DNA of 64,000 nt from Desmodus rotundus. Its lineage: Eukaryota > Chordata > Mammalia > Chiroptera > Phyllostomidae. The notes under the pieces were generated by a model. It ran no database searches. It was not told the origin of the DNA and saw nothing but the letters and a program-made list of their open reading frames with translations. Positions 36,913 to 48,158 of the stretch are shown piece by piece (position 1 is the stretch's first letter; every line of letters begins with the position of its first letter). The DNA lies in NCBI RefSeq assembly GCF_022682495.2, contig NC_071390.1, forward strand, positions 148,342,583-148,406,582. The letters run 5' to 3'. The translations under genes and the position numbers were made by a program.

Positions 36913-39046
36913 AACTATATCTTCACAAAAAGTGCTAAATTTACACAGAGAACCATGCATTGACAGGAGGATAGTAGGAGCCCCGGGAAAAGGAGGCAGA
37001 CACCTCCTACAGTGTTGATTTCCACATTGGCACGCAGCGCTGCAAGCCCTCCACTTCCCGGCTCTGTGAAAGTGCACAGAGGGAATCCCGACACCTTTCT
37101 TTGGGTGGTTTCGATCTGTAGACATCCGAATCACGCTCGTGCCGGTGGGGTTGGTCTGGGTCTTTAGAATCACACTGTACAAGCTAAAAGCATAAGCTCT
37201 GAGAAGGAGGGAACTAAAGGGATCAGAAGAGAATTCATTAGGGAGGGCTGCCTAGATCCCTTGAGTTTGAACAAGACCTTTCAGGATATAATGAACACAT
37301 ATTCACAGAGAAAGGCTAGCCTGGACGAAAGTGGCCAGACAGTATCCAGCCGGTCCTCGGGGGTTACATAAAGCCGATTAGCTGCCCTGGAACAGAAGGG
37401 CTGGCTGGCTGGGGAGTGAGGAGAACTTAGATTAAAAAGATAGGGGCAGGGAGGGGAGCAGATGGCAAATGGCACCATCATTAGCTGGAGGAGTATAGAT
37501 GGATTGCTACACTCCTACTGTCCTCAGGACTCTACACAAACATCACCTCTGGATTGCTTTCCCTGTTCCCTGTCCCCACCCCAAGTGGCCCTGGCCTCAT
37601 AGCACTTAAAAATAGTGTAGGAGAAGCCCAAGGCATAGGTGGTCCACCGAATGGCTAATCAGAGCTGAAAATGACAAAGCTGGCAATACGAGCAAAGTTA
37701 ACTATCAGGTTAAACAGCCCCCTTTTCACTGGGAGGCGCAAATGCTTTTGAAAGGAAGAAGAAAAATACTACTGTAAGTACAAAATGCATATTGATGAGG
37801 CAAACAGGAGGACCAGGCTCAATATTCTCATAGACCAACTCCCCTGGTGCTGGCTACGTCAGTGGTGAAGGCCGCCTGAGGGAGATGGCCTAACCTAACT
37901 GAGAAACATGTGGGCCCAGAAAGTGCGAGCTCTGGCTCAGGCTCGGGCAGAACCTGGGCCAACTCCCTGGCCCTGACTGCTTTGTTCTCCTGGCCTTTTT
38001 GTGACATAACCCCTGTGGCCCTCATCACAGCAGTAGTAGGCACTCCTGTGTCTCACCTCCAAAGTTGGGGAGGTGAAGGGGTATGTTTTTACAGTTGCTT
38101 AGCCAGAGACTGTGAGAGCCAACTGTCCAGCCAAACCACAAGGGCAGAGCTGGGGATGGTAGGAACGTGGTGAAGAACAAGGGGAGGTGTGGTCCACCTG
38201 GGACAACTTCACAGGATAAATTAGCCCATGTGCCCACATGCAGTAAAAGATTGAAATGTGGTATCAAGTAGAAAAACAAGTTTAAAATATCATGAGGAAA
38301 GTGAAGAAAGTTCTCTTAAACCACAGAACAGGCATGCACACCAACTCTTGTTGTACCATTAGTGAAGGAATGGCATGTGAACATGACCCCTCAGGCTCAC
38401 TGCATGACATGTGGCAGCAAAGGATGAAGTGTGTGCGTTTTCTTTGCGTTTGCCCCCTTAATGACACTCCGTATGTGCTGTCCAGAAGACTTTGCAGTGC
38501 AGTGTGGAGCCTTACCCTATTTAGTACAACTAGAGTGCTAAGTTGTGCAAACTTGTTGAAGAGGCTTTCTGAGCTACTTCCTCAGACCAGTAAGTTTTGG
38601 TCATGAAAGAATGCAGAGGAACCACCTTGCTCTTTTTCCAGTCTCCCCAAGTGAAACTTTCTTGATGATGAGACAAGACCTGCACTTGAAGTGACAAGGA
38701 AGAAAAAACTTGCTTTGCTGATTTGTCCAGGCACATGAGCAAACAGAGGGCAGTTGAGATACACCGATTCCTGATCTGCCCCAAGTGCCCCCAAACCTCC
38801 AGAGTTTATCGTGCTGCTAGTGGTTGAACATGAAGCCATAATGCAAAGATAGACTTCTAGAGTTTGATCGAAATGAATCATGGTTTAAAGTTCCTGCAGT
38901 TTTGTCCACGGTGTGCAAATCTCAGTACTTCTGAGTTATTAAACATTTGCTTTATCAGTGTGGTTCAGTTTCAAGAACTGACTGGGCTGGGGAAAAAAAT
39001 CCATGCTGGCAACAAAGGCACAAAACATTAGGATACTGAAAATGAA
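36913..39046. other. Non-coding sequence, nothing recognised
   Basis: About 2.1 kb, unassigned. Around 38290-38610 a forward frame of 104 codons with several Cys and Trp residues (GMACEHDPSGSLHDMWQQRM) looks somewhat protein-like, but it ends in a stop, the flanking frames are broken, and I do not recognise it. It could be a decayed transposase or a retrocopy. Confidence 0.35.
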
Positions 39047-39048
39047 TA

Positions 39049-39175
39049 CCGGGTGGGGCAAAAGTCGGTGTACAGTTGTAAGTATGTGAATCATAGGGTT
39101 TATTCTTGTATAGTTATTTTTAATTGTTGTATTATTTAAAATATGAACAATTGTAAACCTAGTTTTGCCACACCC
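39049..39175. mobile_element. Mariner-type MITE with TA target duplication
   Basis: A 127-bp element with terminal inverted repeats. The left end GGGTGGGGCAAAAGTCGGTG pairs with the right end AACCTAGTTTTGCCACACCC over about 28 bp with a few mismatches. It is flanked by TA on both sides (39047-39048 and 39176-39177), the target duplication of Tc1/mariner elements. The AT-rich interior codes for nothing, so it is non-autonomous. Mariner-type elements are known to have entered bat genomes more than once. The precise family is not assigned. Confidence 0.85.
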
Positions 39176-39177
39176 TA

Positions 39178-40080
39178 CATATGAATCTACTAACGCTCCT
39201 AAAGTTTCCTGACCATGTCTCAAAACTGAAGAATGTTTGAATCTACTGAGCTCTGTGAAAATGCATTCTCTTTTACAAAACGGCTACAATCCAAACTGAG
39301 AATTGAAATCAGGGTTGGAAATCTGACATCAGAAGCGAGGTGTGCCCAGACTGAATGTATTTAAGAATTCTCAGGAAGAGTTCACTTTGCTACATATACG
39401 TCTATTTGATCAAAATCAATTGGCAACTAGCCAGAGGCTCAAGATTATAGCTTGGTATTAATAAAATTGACTACTTTTTTATAACCAAAGTACTTTCATT
39501 CATAGGCCTCACTAGCCTATGAATACAAATTGTCTCATCTGGTAATAACCTGAGTTTTACTGGCTGTTGTAGGTCATGTTCCCAGGGTGCAGTTTATTAA
39601 AGAGTGCCCTTGGATAAGTACTCGTGAAGGGGGAGGGAGAAAGCAGGGAGACACAGAAGGACGAGTGAAGAGGCAATGCAGTCTCAGTGAAAGCATCAAA
39701 CAACCCACATGGCACTTTGGACCTAAGGTAGGTAGCCTTTTAGAGTGGTCCCACATTAGGGCAAGAGGGTCATTCAACACAGGTTATCTGTGGGAAGAGG
39801 TGTGATCTTCAGACACCAGGTGGTTTTCTTCAGATGAGGCAAACCGCACAGGTTGAGAGCACATCTTCCGACAGCACCCGTAGGGCTGGGGAACAAAGCC
39901 TTCACTCCCGAACAGGATTCTGGACAGTGCGGTAAAGCATCCACTCCTCCACCTGTGGCAGCACTCAGATCCTCTTCTTAGACATCCCCCAACGCTCCTC
40001 CACGTTATCAGTGAGTGTCTGTTCCTAGCGGGAACTTAGAAGAGGAAGGTTAATGGGACAAATTACAGATTCTGATGTTC
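39178..40080. other. Unassigned sequence downstream of ERV-L-like pol
   Basis: In the orientation of the antisense retroviral relic this lies downstream of the dUTPase-like segment, where a 3' LTR would be expected. I could not recognise an LTR by its ends (no clear TG...CA pair with a short host duplication). It may be a decayed LTR or flanking host DNA. Confidence 0.4.
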
Positions 40081-40084
40081 CAGC

Positions 40085-42150
40085 TGATTTTAGGATGAAA
40101 ACTGGTTATCATCTTCTCTCTCCTCTGTTATCACGGATTTCAGTGGCTTTTCTGGTGGTGAGACAAGTTCCTTATGCCTGATGGATCTGAGCCCCTGGCC
40201 ATAAAGTCCCCTCAGGCTGAGTCTGTTTTCTTTCAAAGGTGGAGAAGGGTGTGCCAAGATGAGCCTAAGCAGATCACCTGGGCTCTCCATTCTCCTCCCT
40301 GCCCCCTATCTAACAGTAGCCCTCTCTCTTCCTGATGAGCAGGTTTAATTACCCCTTTTTGCCTGTTGGCCTCTTGATGCAAAGAGCTAAAAGTGCTCAC
40401 GGGCCAGCCACAGTTACGAGAATAGTTCAATGGGGTGCTGGTTGTGTCCCCTGTCAGAAGTATTCCCCCTTTGGGAACGAAGACCTCAAAACCCACAGAA
40501 CTCAGCGTCATGTGGATGCGAAGCCCAAATTCTTCAAGTAAGCCCCTGGGAGTGATGACTGGCCGCCCTTGCCTCTACTCCTTCACTCCTGGATGTGTTT
40601 TCTACCCACTGTGAACACAGTACCATATAAAGGTCTTTGATTTAAGGTGCACCCTGCCTCCTGGAGAACAGTGCTCCATTGTCATAAAGTATCACCTTTG
40701 AGCTGGTACATCAGCTAAGCTTCCAGCAGGTCTGTCTATGCTCCGCTCTGTCTAGCTGGCAGCTTCTAGATGGTACAGCGTGAGACAGAACCAGTGGAAT
40801 CCATGGTCATGTGCCCATTCTGACAACTCCTTTGCTAAAAAGTGTGTCCCTTGTTCCGATGAGGTGTTACATGAGATCCTATGACAGTGGATTAACACTA
40901 TATAAGGCTTCAATCATGTTGCCAGCTGAGACCCCAAGGACGGGAAGTGTGAACCCATGGAATATGTGTCCATTCGTGCTAAAATGAGATTGTTTCTTCC
41001 AGGGTGAAAGATGTCCAAAAAGTCTACCAGAGAGTCTGGTTGGTCTCCTTGTGGGATGGTGTTCTGTGGGGGACTCGGTGTCACTCTCTGCTGCTGCATG
41101 TTAGCCATCCGGCCATAGTAGTAGCTAGAAAAGCTTTTGTAAGCAGGGCCCGTGCTAGTGGGTCCTGCATCGCGTCCATGCCTGCCCCAAGGCTCTCCTA
41201 TCCGTGAGCTGTTGTGCCAACACCGCCATGGCTGATGACAGGTGCTAGCTGCTGTCAACTGGGTCACCACTTTGTCCATGCTTAGTGCCTCTCTCTCGTG
41301 GGTGCCGACATCCATACAGAGACCTTCACACTTTGCACCCCCGTTCAGGTCCATGCACGTGTCTACTTCAGACCTTCTTGTCACTACTCTGCCTATTTCT
41401 CTTCTTCTAGTCTCCTGCCCATTTGGTCAAGCCATTTGCTACTGCCCCTGAGCCTAAGCTGAGGCCACTTCTCTTTCAACACAAAGTGGATGACCAAGGA
41501 CACCACCTGAGGATGGCCCCTACCACTGGCTTTCAAGGCCACCTTGAATGAGGCTGTGGTACAGACACTGTCCATTGTCAGCTGGCGCCCACATGCAGCG
41601 CTAGCCCTGCCATGAAGCAAACTTGAGCTCCTGCCTCCTCAGTCAGCTGATCCTAAAGGGCCTCCCATATGGCTATAGGTGTGGGCTGCTTGAGAGGCGA
41701 CGGTGCAGGAACAGTGAGGGGGTGACATGGAGCTCCTGTGCCGCTTGAGTACGTCCTCTTGTCCTGCTTGTGCTTAATACCCACGGTGCCAGTACAGTCT
41801 TACAGCGATGGTTCCTTGGCCAGTCCCTTGATATGCCATGGTGATTCTGACAGAGCCCAGGTACAAGGGGTTGCTTTGGCCGTGTGGTCAGTTGGCGTCC
41901 CGTGGTTAGGTGCTCTGTCTCTACTAGGTCCCCACAGCAAGCCAGAGCAACTGTGGAAAAGTTGTAGAATTCTCTGCTGCACATGGTAGAACCTTGCTCC
42001 AGAATCCTGGGTGTCCACATTGCAATTTTCCCATGGGGGCTTGTCACAAACTCCATACAGCATCTTTTCCCACCACCGATGCTTCTGATTGACTCAGAGG
42101 CCCGAGTAGGAGGGCTGGTTCCCCACCACCTAGATCTCATGCAGAGCCCT
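40085..42150 (-). mobile_element. Decayed class III (ERV-L-like) endogenous retrovirus, pol remnant
   Basis: The minus strand, read from about 42150 down to 40085, carries broken pieces of a retroviral pol in the expected order. An RNase H-like segment lies near 41506-41450 (VSLVIHFVLKEKWPQLRL). Integrase-like sequence follows, with TIPQGDQP at 41060-41037 and MDTYS at 40973-40959, and more integrase-like sequence in another frame to about 40550. A dUTPase-like segment follows near 40355-40308 (GVIKPAHQEERGLLLD). A dUTPase after integrase is characteristic of ERV-L elements. The reading frame is interrupted by many stops and frameshifts, so this is a non-functional fossil. No reverse transcriptase core, gag, env or LTR was recognised. 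Upstream sequence may have been lost or displaced by the nearby L1 insertions. Confidence 0.8.
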
Positions 42151-42664
42151 TTCTTTTTCTGGGCTGCTCTCAGAGTTGTTCACCTTGGAGCGGTGTTCTG
42201 ATGAAGCAGCACTCCCGGGTGTGGGATACGCTGCTTCCAGAACAGAAATGCACTCATCAGGCTTTGCACTTTCGTCTGTGTGGTGAGAAGTGTAAGATGC
42301 ATAAACTTGTCTCTTACTTTGCATGTGATGTCCTGGCAGGCCCCTCACCACTGCACAAACAGTACCAATGTGGCAGATTGCTAGCAGGGGACAAATATGA
42401 ATCCAAAGGCTTATTAGTGATTAAACAAATTCAATAAGTGGAGTGGTCTCCAAATGAAGTGGAGCCCATGGACAGAGTTTTTCTGCAGCAATTTTTAAAA
42501 ACCATGATTTTGTTATTTTAAAAAGGTTTGTCACGTGGTAAGAATATTATTTGGGACATTGGGCCATATGATTTTTTAAAATGCTCACTCACACCAATCT
42601 TTGCTTATTAATATTTTGCAAATCCATAAATGGAGCAGGTAAAGTGAACAAATGAAAAACTGAG
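42151..42664. other. Unassigned, possibly upstream part of the ERV-L-like relic
   Basis: Minus-strand sequence to about 42350 may continue the pol connection region, but the match is weak. The remainder to the L1 start is AT-rich and unassigned. Confidence 0.35.
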
Positions 42665-43432
42665 AGGGGAGAGATGTAAACTGAAACCACAAGGAAATAT
42701 CACCCCACACTTGCCAAAAAGGCTATCATTAATACATCAACAAACAACAAATGCAGGAAAGGATGTGGAGAAAGGGGAACCCTAGTGCACTGTTGGTGGG
42801 ATGCAGACTGGTGCAGCCACTGTGGAAAGCAGTATGGAGATACCTCCAAAAATTAAAAATGGATCTGATTATTGACACAGTGATCCCACTGCTGGGATTA
42901 TACCCTAAGAATCCTGAAACACCAATTCAAAGGAACCTATGCACCCCAATGTTCATAGCAGCACTATTTACAATAGCGAATATTTGAAAACAGCCAAAGT
43001 GCCCATCAGTAAATGAGTGGATCAAAAAAAAATGGTACATTTACACAATGGAATACTATGCAGTAGAAAAAGGAACTCCTACCCTTCATGACCACATGGA
43101 TGGAACTGGAGAGTATTATGCTAAGTGAAATAAGTCAGTTGGTGAAAGACAAATATATCTAACTTGTAAGAGAAATCTAATGAACAAAAGAAACTAATAA
43201 GCAAAATAGAACCAGAGGCATGGAATCATGGAACAAACTGACAGCTGTAAGGGGAGTGGTGGGGGGGAATGACTAGAAGAAGGTGAAGGGATCAGTCAAA
43301 GAACACACAAAATGACCCATGGATGTGGACAACGGTGAGGGGACTGACTGTGGAAGTGGTAGGCGGGCTGGGTGGAGGGGGGCGAACAGGGGGAAAATGG
43401 GACATCTGTAATAGCATAAACAATAGAAAAAA
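42665..43432 (+). mobile_element. 5'-truncated L1 (ORF2 C-terminus plus 3' UTR), broken
   Basis: Sense L1 3' end. The ORF2 C-terminal stretch includes [19 protein letters not shown] and NLCTPMFIAALFTIANI, followed by an in-frame stop at about 42985. Later nucleotides (TGGAATACTATGCAG, CATGGATGGAACTGGAGAG) show the normal continuation is still present. The Cys-rich start is shifted out of frame. It ends with a 3' UTR and ATAGCATAAACAATAGAAAA. It resembles the copy at 43902-44663 but is more decayed. No clear target-site duplication was found. Confidence 0.9.
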
Positions 43433-43901
43433 GGAAAACAAAATTGAGAAGGAAGTTAAAAATACAGACTGGAAAAATAAAACAACCAGGTTAAAGTTAG
43501 TAGACAAAAGCACAGGGCCAAAGTTGCTGACCGTTGCTCAATGAGAACTGCAAACCTCTTCCTGGGTCCTGCTGTGGCCGCAGCAAAGGCAGCCATGATT
43601 TTCCTCTCTCACTAAGACCCACTGCAGCCAGCGCAAGGAGAGAGGGAGCCCATTCACCATTTCACAAACATAATAACTGGATAGAGACTCGCACAGTGTG
43701 GGAGGAGGGAGCGCAGATAGCTTGGACACTATTCACTCCATTCAGTAAAAAATAATGGCAGAATGATTTGGTCTTAGTGTGGGTCTCCTAGATGGCAGAT
43801 CCGGAGACAAAGGCTTGAGTGTAAATACTTTACTGGGACAAATGTGATCCTGGAGTATGGGACAAGAAGAGTAAAGCAGAGAAGGACAGAAAACCAACAG
43901 C
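43433..43901. other. Unassigned spacer between two L1 copies
   Basis: About 470 bp not matching L1. It ends with the left copy of the 14-bp target duplication of the next L1 (43888-43901). Confidence 0.5.
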
Positions 43902-44663
43902 GGATACCACTTCACACAGAGCAGAATGGCCATCATAAACAAATCAACAAACAACAAATATTGCAGAGGATGTGGAGAAAAGGGAAGCCTAGTGCACTGC
44001 TGGTGGGAATGCAGACTGGTGCAGCCACTGTGGAAAACAGTATGGAATTTCCTCAGAAAACTAAAGATGGGACTGCCTTTAGATCCAGTGATCCCACTGC
44101 TGGGATTATACCCCAAGAATCATGAAACACCAATCCAAAAGAACCTATGCACCCCAATGTTCATAGCAGCACAATTTACAATAGCCAAGTACTGGAAGCA
44201 ACCTAAGTGCCCACCAGCAAATGAGTGGATCCAAAAACTGTGGTACATTTACACAATGGAATACTACACAGCAGAGAGAAAGAAGGAGCTCCTACCCTTT
44301 GCAACAGCATGGGTGGAACTGGAGAGCATTATGCTAAGTGAAATAAACCAGGTGGTGAGGGACAAATACCATATGATCTCACCTTTAACAGGAACCCAAT
44401 CAACAAAAGAAAAAAGAAAGCAAAATATAACCAGACATATTGGAATTAAGAACAAACTGACAGTAACCAGAGGGGAGGTAGGAGGGGATAAAGTGGGGAA
44501 GGGTTTTCAGGAACAACTATAAAGGACACGTGGACAAAACCAAGGTGGGGGGTGGAAGCAAGGGAGGGAGGTGAGTTGGCAGAAGCAGGGTGGGGGGGAA
44601 TGGTGGGGGGTAAATGCAGACAACTGTAATTGAACAACAATAAAATAATTTTTTAAAAAAGAA
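43902..44663 (+). mobile_element. 5'-truncated L1 with open ORF2 C-terminal frame and target duplication
   Basis: A short L1 insertion flanked by an exact 14-bp direct repeat, AGAAAACCAACAGC, at 43888-43901 and 44664-44677. The forward frame from 43926 is open for 198 codons and encodes the C-terminal part of ORF2: a Cys-rich knuckle ([17 protein letters not shown]), [46 protein letters not shown] and onward past the usual C-terminus. It ends with a G-rich 3' UTR, AACAACAATAAAATAA and an A-rich tail. The endonuclease and reverse transcriptase domains are absent, so it cannot move by itself. The exact duplication and open frame suggest it is younger than its neighbours. Confidence 0.95.
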
Positions 44664-44677
44664 AGAAAACCAACAGC

Positions 44678-46084
44678 AGGACGAGTTATGCAGTTGGCCA
44701 CACCCCTGGCAAATGGTTGCTGGCTTCTTCAGGCAGTCTGGGGAGTTGTATGAAAGTGAGCACAGGACTGTCCATCTGGGGGGAAGAAAGGAAGCATTTA
44801 TCCATTAGCACTTATGCTTCATCATTCAAAGGTTGGCCCCTAAAACATACTCCCTTGCATTTCAGGGTTAGTCGATGCACAGGCCCCACGTGGCTCAGAG
44901 AAGCTCCTAAAAACACTCTGAAAGGCCCAGCAGAGGTGTGAGGCAAGGACATGAGGCAAGGCCCTGTCAGGCTGCACTTACAGGAAGGAACCTGCTCAGA
45001 GCCTGCATCAATGGCTGGAATAAGGGGCAGGGGACAGCCAAAGGCAAGAGGTGGTACCCCAAATGTGCCCGATACACACTCCAGGAAGTTGGATGTTGCC
45101 TTTAAAGCACCTTCAAAGAGAAAATCTTTTATCTTTAACATATTGCTGATCCCTAAGTAATGACTCCTATAGCGTTAGGTCATGTCAGGGAATTGCCCAG
45201 CACGGTTCTGGGCATTGAGATTCTCTCATGAAAAGAGCCAACATTTTAAAAGTATGTCTTTTCTTCCTGTTTCAAAGCGTGATGCTTTCATTAATGCATA
45301 TCTGAAAACAGACATACTGCAAACATCTAGTGTAGCAAACTCTGCCCAATGTCCTGTGTAGACAATGAAGAGTTGAAGAAGTAAAACTGTTGATTATTAT
45401 ACATATGGGTAAGAAACCATTTTGCCACTCACCTCCGAATTTCCAGGAGCAGCTTTCTTTTAGTCTGGACAGTTGAAGTGCAATTATAAACAATGTGAAT
45501 TTCCATACTGTAGTCTAACACATAGCCCCTGAAAAAATTTTCTTTTCCGAGAATCCGGTATTGATTTTTTTTCATGGTCAAATTAAAATGCAACAAACAA
45601 GGCAAGATCCTATTTTCTTTTTCATTGTAAGTAGGTCTCTATTCTTTAAAATCATATGGTCTTCTGGATCATAACCCTGTTGCTAAGGAATTTCACACTT
45701 GGCCCCTAAATTAGCCCTGGAAAATTGATTGTAGGCAAAAATTTTGAATCTTGATACATAGCTGCTCCACTCCTCTGAGAATAAATTGGAATGAAATCGC
45801 AACTTAAATTTATTTAGAAGGAGAGCTCAGCAAATGTTGTAAAGGACTGGAATCTTTTAGCTGGAAAAGCAATGATGGACGCAGAATGTATCACTTGAGC
45901 TCAGAAAGCAGCATGCAGAGAAAACTCATCCCTCGGGCTATGGTCTTCTGTCCTCCCTTGCAACAAATTCCAGATTTAGTTAAATTAATTTACTAGAAAC
46001 TGGATATTTAAATCTTAATTAAGCAAGTGTTAGCATTTAAGTAAAATTTATACTCATCATGAAATTCTAAATACAACAGCTTTT
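44678..46084. other. Non-coding sequence, nothing recognised
   Basis: Unassigned. The part from about 45550 to 46050 is AT-rich with TTAATT/TAAATT motifs. No exon, RNA gene or confident repeat was recognised. Confidence 0.45.
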
Positions 46085-46102
46085 AAAATCTTAACAACAT
46101 CA

Positions 46103-46305
46103 GCCCTGGCTGGTGTGGGTCAGTGTATTGAGCACGGGCTGCGAACCAAAGGGTCGCCGATTCCCAGTCAGGGCACATGCCTGGGTTGTGGGCCAGGTCC
46201 CCAGTGGGGGCCATGTGAGAGGGAACCATACACTGATGTTTCTCTCCCTCTCTTTCTCCCTCCTTTCCCCTCTCTCTAAAAAATAAATAAATAAATAACC
46301 TTAAA
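46103..46305 (+). mobile_element. Ves-type bat SINE with perfect 18-bp target duplication
   Basis: Begins GCCCTGGCTGGTGTGGGTCA and contains GCGAACCAAAGGGTCGCCG, AGTCAGGGCACATGCCTGGG, GGGCCAGGTCCCCAGTGGGG and an AATAAATAAATAAATAAC tail. The B box is damaged: about 5 bp are missing in GGGTCGCCGATTCCCAG, so pol III transcription is likely impaired. An exact 18-bp direct repeat, AAAATCTTAACAACATCA, flanks it at 46085-46102 and 46306-46323. This suggests a relatively recent insertion. Confidence 0.95.
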
Positions 46306-46334
46306 AAAATCTTAACAACATCACCCTGTTATTG

Positions 46335-46435
46335 TTTATGTTCACAAAGAATGTGCCTCCAAAATCACACAGCTAAAGCATGATTTAGCTGGGTTCTAAC
46401 TCAGGTAGCACTATGTCACCTCTTTAATCTACATC
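46335..46435 (-). mobile_element. MIR SINE relic (antisense)
   Basis: AAAATCACACAGCTAAAGC, TTTAGCTGGGTTCTAACTCAGG and CTTTAATCTAC follow the antisense MIR core (aggtcacacagctagtaag..., gctgggattcgaacccagg, cttaaccac). The Ves SINE inserted just to its left. Confidence 0.65.
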
Positions 46436-47004
46436 CTCCATCCTCTGTTTACTGTCAAAAAACAAGGAACAAATTTATCACACGATGTAACAAACAAACA
46501 GAAAATATCCCAAGTGGAAAAAGCCAATCTTCATGCTGGCCAATTAATCTTGTTTAGTTCTCCCATAGCGCCTCCTTGCACCTCCCAGGGCCTGGGAGGA
46601 ACCGAGGGAAATGGTGCAGCAAAGTTGCCATTAGCTTCATCCCTATCCCCAGCTGCAAAGTGTTACTAGATGCTCCTTGAAAACAAAATCTAGTTTAGGA
46701 CACGTGCGTGAGCACGTTAAAGGCTCTGAATTCCTGCACTTCAGAAACGTGTTTGCCAGGACTCAAGCCGTCTTCCCCAAACTCGTTTCATCACCGTGTC
46801 TCTTTTTGAGGATCACCTACCTCACAAAATTCTGCCAAAGACAATTGTGAAATAAATCACTGAGCAGCAGAATGCCACAAAATAGTACATTCTAAACCAA
46901 GGCCATTCTGTCCCCATGTAGTACTCAGAGAGCAGTCACAGCCTGCCCTCACATCCCAAACTGAAAATGTCTGAGGATTCTTACTAATTTAAGAAAAGTC
47001 TGAT
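46436..47004. other. Non-coding sequence, nothing recognised
   Basis: Unassigned. No exon or repeat recognised. Confidence 0.5.
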
Positions 47005-47270
47005 TATTGATCAGTTCACCAGATATTTAGGGACCACGATGAGGCAGACACTGTGCTGGGTATGGTGCCTCTGTGCCCGAGCAGAAAGGCCAGTTTCTTC
47101 TGTATCAAGAAGCTTACAGTTAAACAGGGAAGATGAATTTTGCCTAATTGTGCAGATCGAGAGTATCATGAAAGAGAACTGCGAAGTGCTACAGAGTCAC
47201 TTAGGGATGACCTATTTTCGTCAAGTCACCAGGGAAGTGACATTTCACCTGAGACCTGACAAATGAGCAG
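47005..47270 (-). mobile_element. L2 LINE relic (antisense)
   Basis: Antisense L2 order: CAGTTCACCAGATATTTAGGGA, GAGGCAGACACTGTGCTGGG, AAGAAGCTTACAGTTAAACAGGG, then ACTGCGAAGTGCTACAGAG and GAAGTGACATTTCACCTGAGACCTGA. The last block is characteristic of L2 further from the 3' end. Confidence 0.65.
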
Positions 47271-47969
47271 AGGTCAAGGGAGTTGGGGGAATCCAATCCT
47301 ACCAATAGCACTTATTATTCAGAGCCCTGGTTAGCTGTTTGCCTGCGCACAGCGCCTCTCACAAAGTGGCCAAATCTGGGGGGCTGGGAGTCTTTCTTAA
47401 GATCCCTGGTCTATTGCCTGGTATCTGACACAGCCGGGAGTCAATGCAATGTTTGTGAAAAGAAGAAAGGAGGAAGGAAGGGAAGAAGGAGAGAGGCAGC
47501 ACAGTAATTCACTAATGCCTGGCTGTATGAACAGGTTCATTCTAGGCAATGTCTTATTTTCCGATATATTAAAAAAGAGAACAGTTAGACTCATTCCTCA
47601 CAGGGACTACCCCCCACCCCCGCACACATTAATTTAGTCTCCAAACACTTGTGTTCTGAGGTGGAGACACAATGATGAATGAGATGCAGTGTCTGTGTTC
47701 TAGGAGCTTATGATCTAGTCCTGGAAACTCAACAGAAATGCAATTCTTTCATCCTTTTGCCCAAATACGAAGCAGAAAAGGCAAGATGCATTTTGATGTC
47801 AAGTGCCCAGGCAGGGTTTTGGCCTTGCCCACTGACGGGCAGCTTTAACACTGTCAGCGCTGAGACCTGCACGCAGAGGGCAGAGCTGGCTTCTTCTTCA
47901 CTGGGTTGCAGTAAACTTTCCTGCCTTCCACTTGTTCTTACATCAAGAGTGGGAGAGCCAAAAATCTGT
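47271..47969. other. Non-coding sequence with a short L2-like patch
   Basis: Unassigned sequence leading to the CpG island. At 47645-47740 (ACACAATGATGAATGAGATGC, TAGGAGCTTATGATCTAGTCC) an antisense L2-like fragment is probable. No exon recognised. Confidence 0.45.
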
Positions 47970-48142
47970 CTGTGAGGCCGAGGAGAGGGCCGCAGGGCGA
48001 CCCGCCCGTTCCTTGAAGAGCGGGATCCTACACCAGCTCGCACTGAGCCGCACTCTCTGGCCAGCGCAGCTGGTTCTCCTGCAGACCTGACACGCGTCGG
48101 TGCGTCACTGGTGCGGGGGACCTGCTGGCCAACTCTGCTGAC

Positions 48143-48149
48143 CCGCCCC
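48143..48149 (+). promoter_or_regulatory. GC box (Sp1/KLF-type)
   Basis: CCGCCCC within ACCCGCCCCT, the standard Sp/KLF recognition core, inside the CpG island and upstream of the CRE-like and E-box sites. Confidence 0.55.
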
Positions 48150-48158
48150 TTCCCGCAC

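Noticed and set aside
43844..44125. 93-codon forward frame overlapping the young L1
   Set aside because: It is an out-of-frame shadow of the L1 ORF2 C-terminal region that begins in unrelated flanking sequence.
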